From positions 1-7,185 of the forward strand of contig DAOWDZ010000122.1 of assembly GCA_030638765.1 (NCBI GenBank): 7,185 nucleotides of DNA, given 5' to 3'. Shown here piece by piece: positions 6,159 to 7,185 of the stretch (positions are counted from its first letter, which is position 1; every line of letters starts with the position of its first letter). The translations under genes and the position numbers were made by a program. The notes under the pieces were generated by a model. That model worked only from the letters and a program-made list of their open reading frames with translations, had not been told where the DNA came from and ran no database searches. The stretch is from Desulfocapsa sp. GTDB taxonomy: Bacteria > Desulfobacterota > Desulfobulbia > Desulfobulbales > Desulfocapsaceae.

Positions 6159-7185
6159 TACTTTTCTCCAGACACCCGGATGGCTTGATCAGGACGTAAT
6201 CGCTCATTGCCTTCTATAACAATGGGCATCCCAGGCATAATAGGCCCTGTGTTTACTCCTATTTTTTCACCCATAAAAGCAACAATTTGGACCGGTAGGA
6301 TAACTGCCTTGTCATCTTTGATAGTGTATACAAAATCCTTTCCCTGAAATTTAATCAGTGCAGCACGTGGAATAATACAAAGTTCTTTTTCAATGCCTGC
6401 CGGAAGATGAACTGTGGCTGACATATTAGCCGCAATAATCTCCTGGGCTGGAATCCTGATCTTCACAAAAATATTTTTTGTTTTGACATCAGCAACAGGA
6501 TCAATGTCTTCCACTCCCCCCTGAACATCTTTTTCAAAAGCATTAAGCGTAACTAAGACCTGTTTCCCTTTCTTAAAATAACGCAGCAGACCTTCTCCAA
6601 TGGGAGCACGAACAAAGAGATCGTTGCTGGAGCCTATAGATACCAGCTGTTTTCCCTGTTGTACCCATGCTCCACTATCCACATCTTTTGTGAGAAGAAT
6701 TCCATCAAAAGGAGCACGTATCACACTGCGTTTCTTTTTGATAAGTAAAGTAGCGAGTTCTTCTTGACGAGCCTGTTTTGCAAGTTTTGCATTTTGAAAG
6801 GTAAAGAGGGCATCATCATAATCTTTTTCACTTACGCCTGATTCTTTATAAAGACTTTCCAGTCGCCCGAAATTTTTCTTTGTATTTTGGAGCAACAGTT
6901 CATTCTGGGAAATGTGCGTTTTCTTAAGAGAAATTTCATTATCGAGCATTTCTGTGTTCAATTTAACCAGGATATCACCCTTCTGTACATGCGACCCCTT
7001 TTGGACAAGGACTGTTTGTACCAGGCCCGTGACTTCAGTTGATACTTCACTTATGCGGTCATAATAGAGGATTCCAATGACAGATTGCGTCTGCGACACT
7101 TTTTGAGTAATCACTTTTGTTATAACGACTGAAGCTGGTGGCTGCTCCTGGGCGTAAAGAGGAGTGACAAGGGAAAATAAAACAA
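6158..7185 (-). CDS. RND periplasmic adaptor (membrane fusion protein, HlyD/AcrA-like), N-terminus cut by the window edge
   Basis: The protein is the periplasmic bridge between pump and channel. The frame stays open to the right edge with 341 visible residues. The first eleven (VLFSLVTPLYA) look like the end of a signal peptide cut before QEQPP, so only a short N-terminal piece is missing. A GTG at 7114 is an internal Val codon, not the start. Domains in visible numbering are the first half of the lipoyl domain (48-76, VTGLVQTVLVQKGSHVQKGD), an alpha-hairpin (about 77-152), the second lipoyl half (155-183, IRAPFDGI), a beta-barrel (about 184-255) and a membrane-proximal domain to the end. The hairpin tip has R107, L111 and S118 in the R-3x-L-6x-S spacing known for TolC-docking adaptors. 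I see no lipobox, so a soluble, cleaved secretory protein is likely, although the missing N-terminus leaves this open. It is the first visible gene of the operon and its TAA overlaps the pump ATG. Confidence 0.92.
   Translation of the reverse strand, partial: VLFSLVTPLYAQEQPPASVVITKVITQKVSQTQSVIGILYYDRISEVSTEVTGLVQTVLVQKGSHVQKGDILVKLNTEMLDNEISLKKTHISQNELLLQNTKKNFGRLESLYKESGVSEKDYDDALFTFQNAKLAKQARQEELATLLIKKKRSVIRAPFDGILLTKDVDSGAWVQQGKQLVSIGSSNDLFVRAPIGEGLLRYFKKGKQVLVTLNAFEKDVQGGVEDIDPVADVKTKNIFVKIRIPAQEIIAANMSATVHLPAGIEKELCIIPRAALIKFQGKDFVYTIKDDKAVILPVQIVAFMGEKIGVNTGPIMPGMPIVIEGNERLRPDQAIRVSGEK

Overview
The window comes from a Gram-negative bacterium. A signal-peptide-bearing outer-membrane TolC-type channel, an inner-membrane RND pump and a periplasmic adaptor are all encoded together. 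The DNA is moderately AT-rich, with many AAA and TTT runs. The long tandem universal stress protein would fit an anaerobic or sulfate-reducing lineage such as Desulfobacterota, but that placement is a guess and nothing in the window fixes it.

Layout: two gene blocks converge on a 41-bp gap at 1734-1774. The plus-strand block (1-1733) holds the 3' end of an unidentified membrane protein that enters from the left edge, a 119-bp intergenic region with a candidate promoter, a 45-residue single-pass membrane protein (638-775), and a 309-residue two-domain universal stress protein (804-1733). The minus-strand block, transcribed right to left from beyond 7185 down to 1775, is a tightly packed tripartite efflux operon in the order adaptor, RND pump, outer-membrane channel. 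The adaptor stop and pump start share one base (TAATG). The pump and channel genes overlap by 14 bases.

The three efflux proteins form a complete envelope-spanning exporter. The pump uses proton-motive force in the inner membrane, the adaptor bridges the periplasm, and the channel crosses the outer membrane. The adaptor hairpin carries an R-L-S tip motif and the channel carries a VGL tip motif, which is the expected docking pair. The pump keeps only part of the AcrB-style proton relay. The substrate cannot be read from the sequence, and no regulator or operon promoter lies in the window; both would be to the right of 7185.

The least ordinary part is the plus-strand block: a Trp-rich, basic-tailed membrane protein, a tiny charged-tail membrane protein and a cytosolic tandem Usp protein. 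The Usp start codon lies inside a perfect 14-bp palindrome, its first domain has a Ser/Thr-rich insertion, and its second nucleotide-binding motif is degenerate. I found no tRNA, rRNA, CRISPR array, insertion sequence or attachment site.
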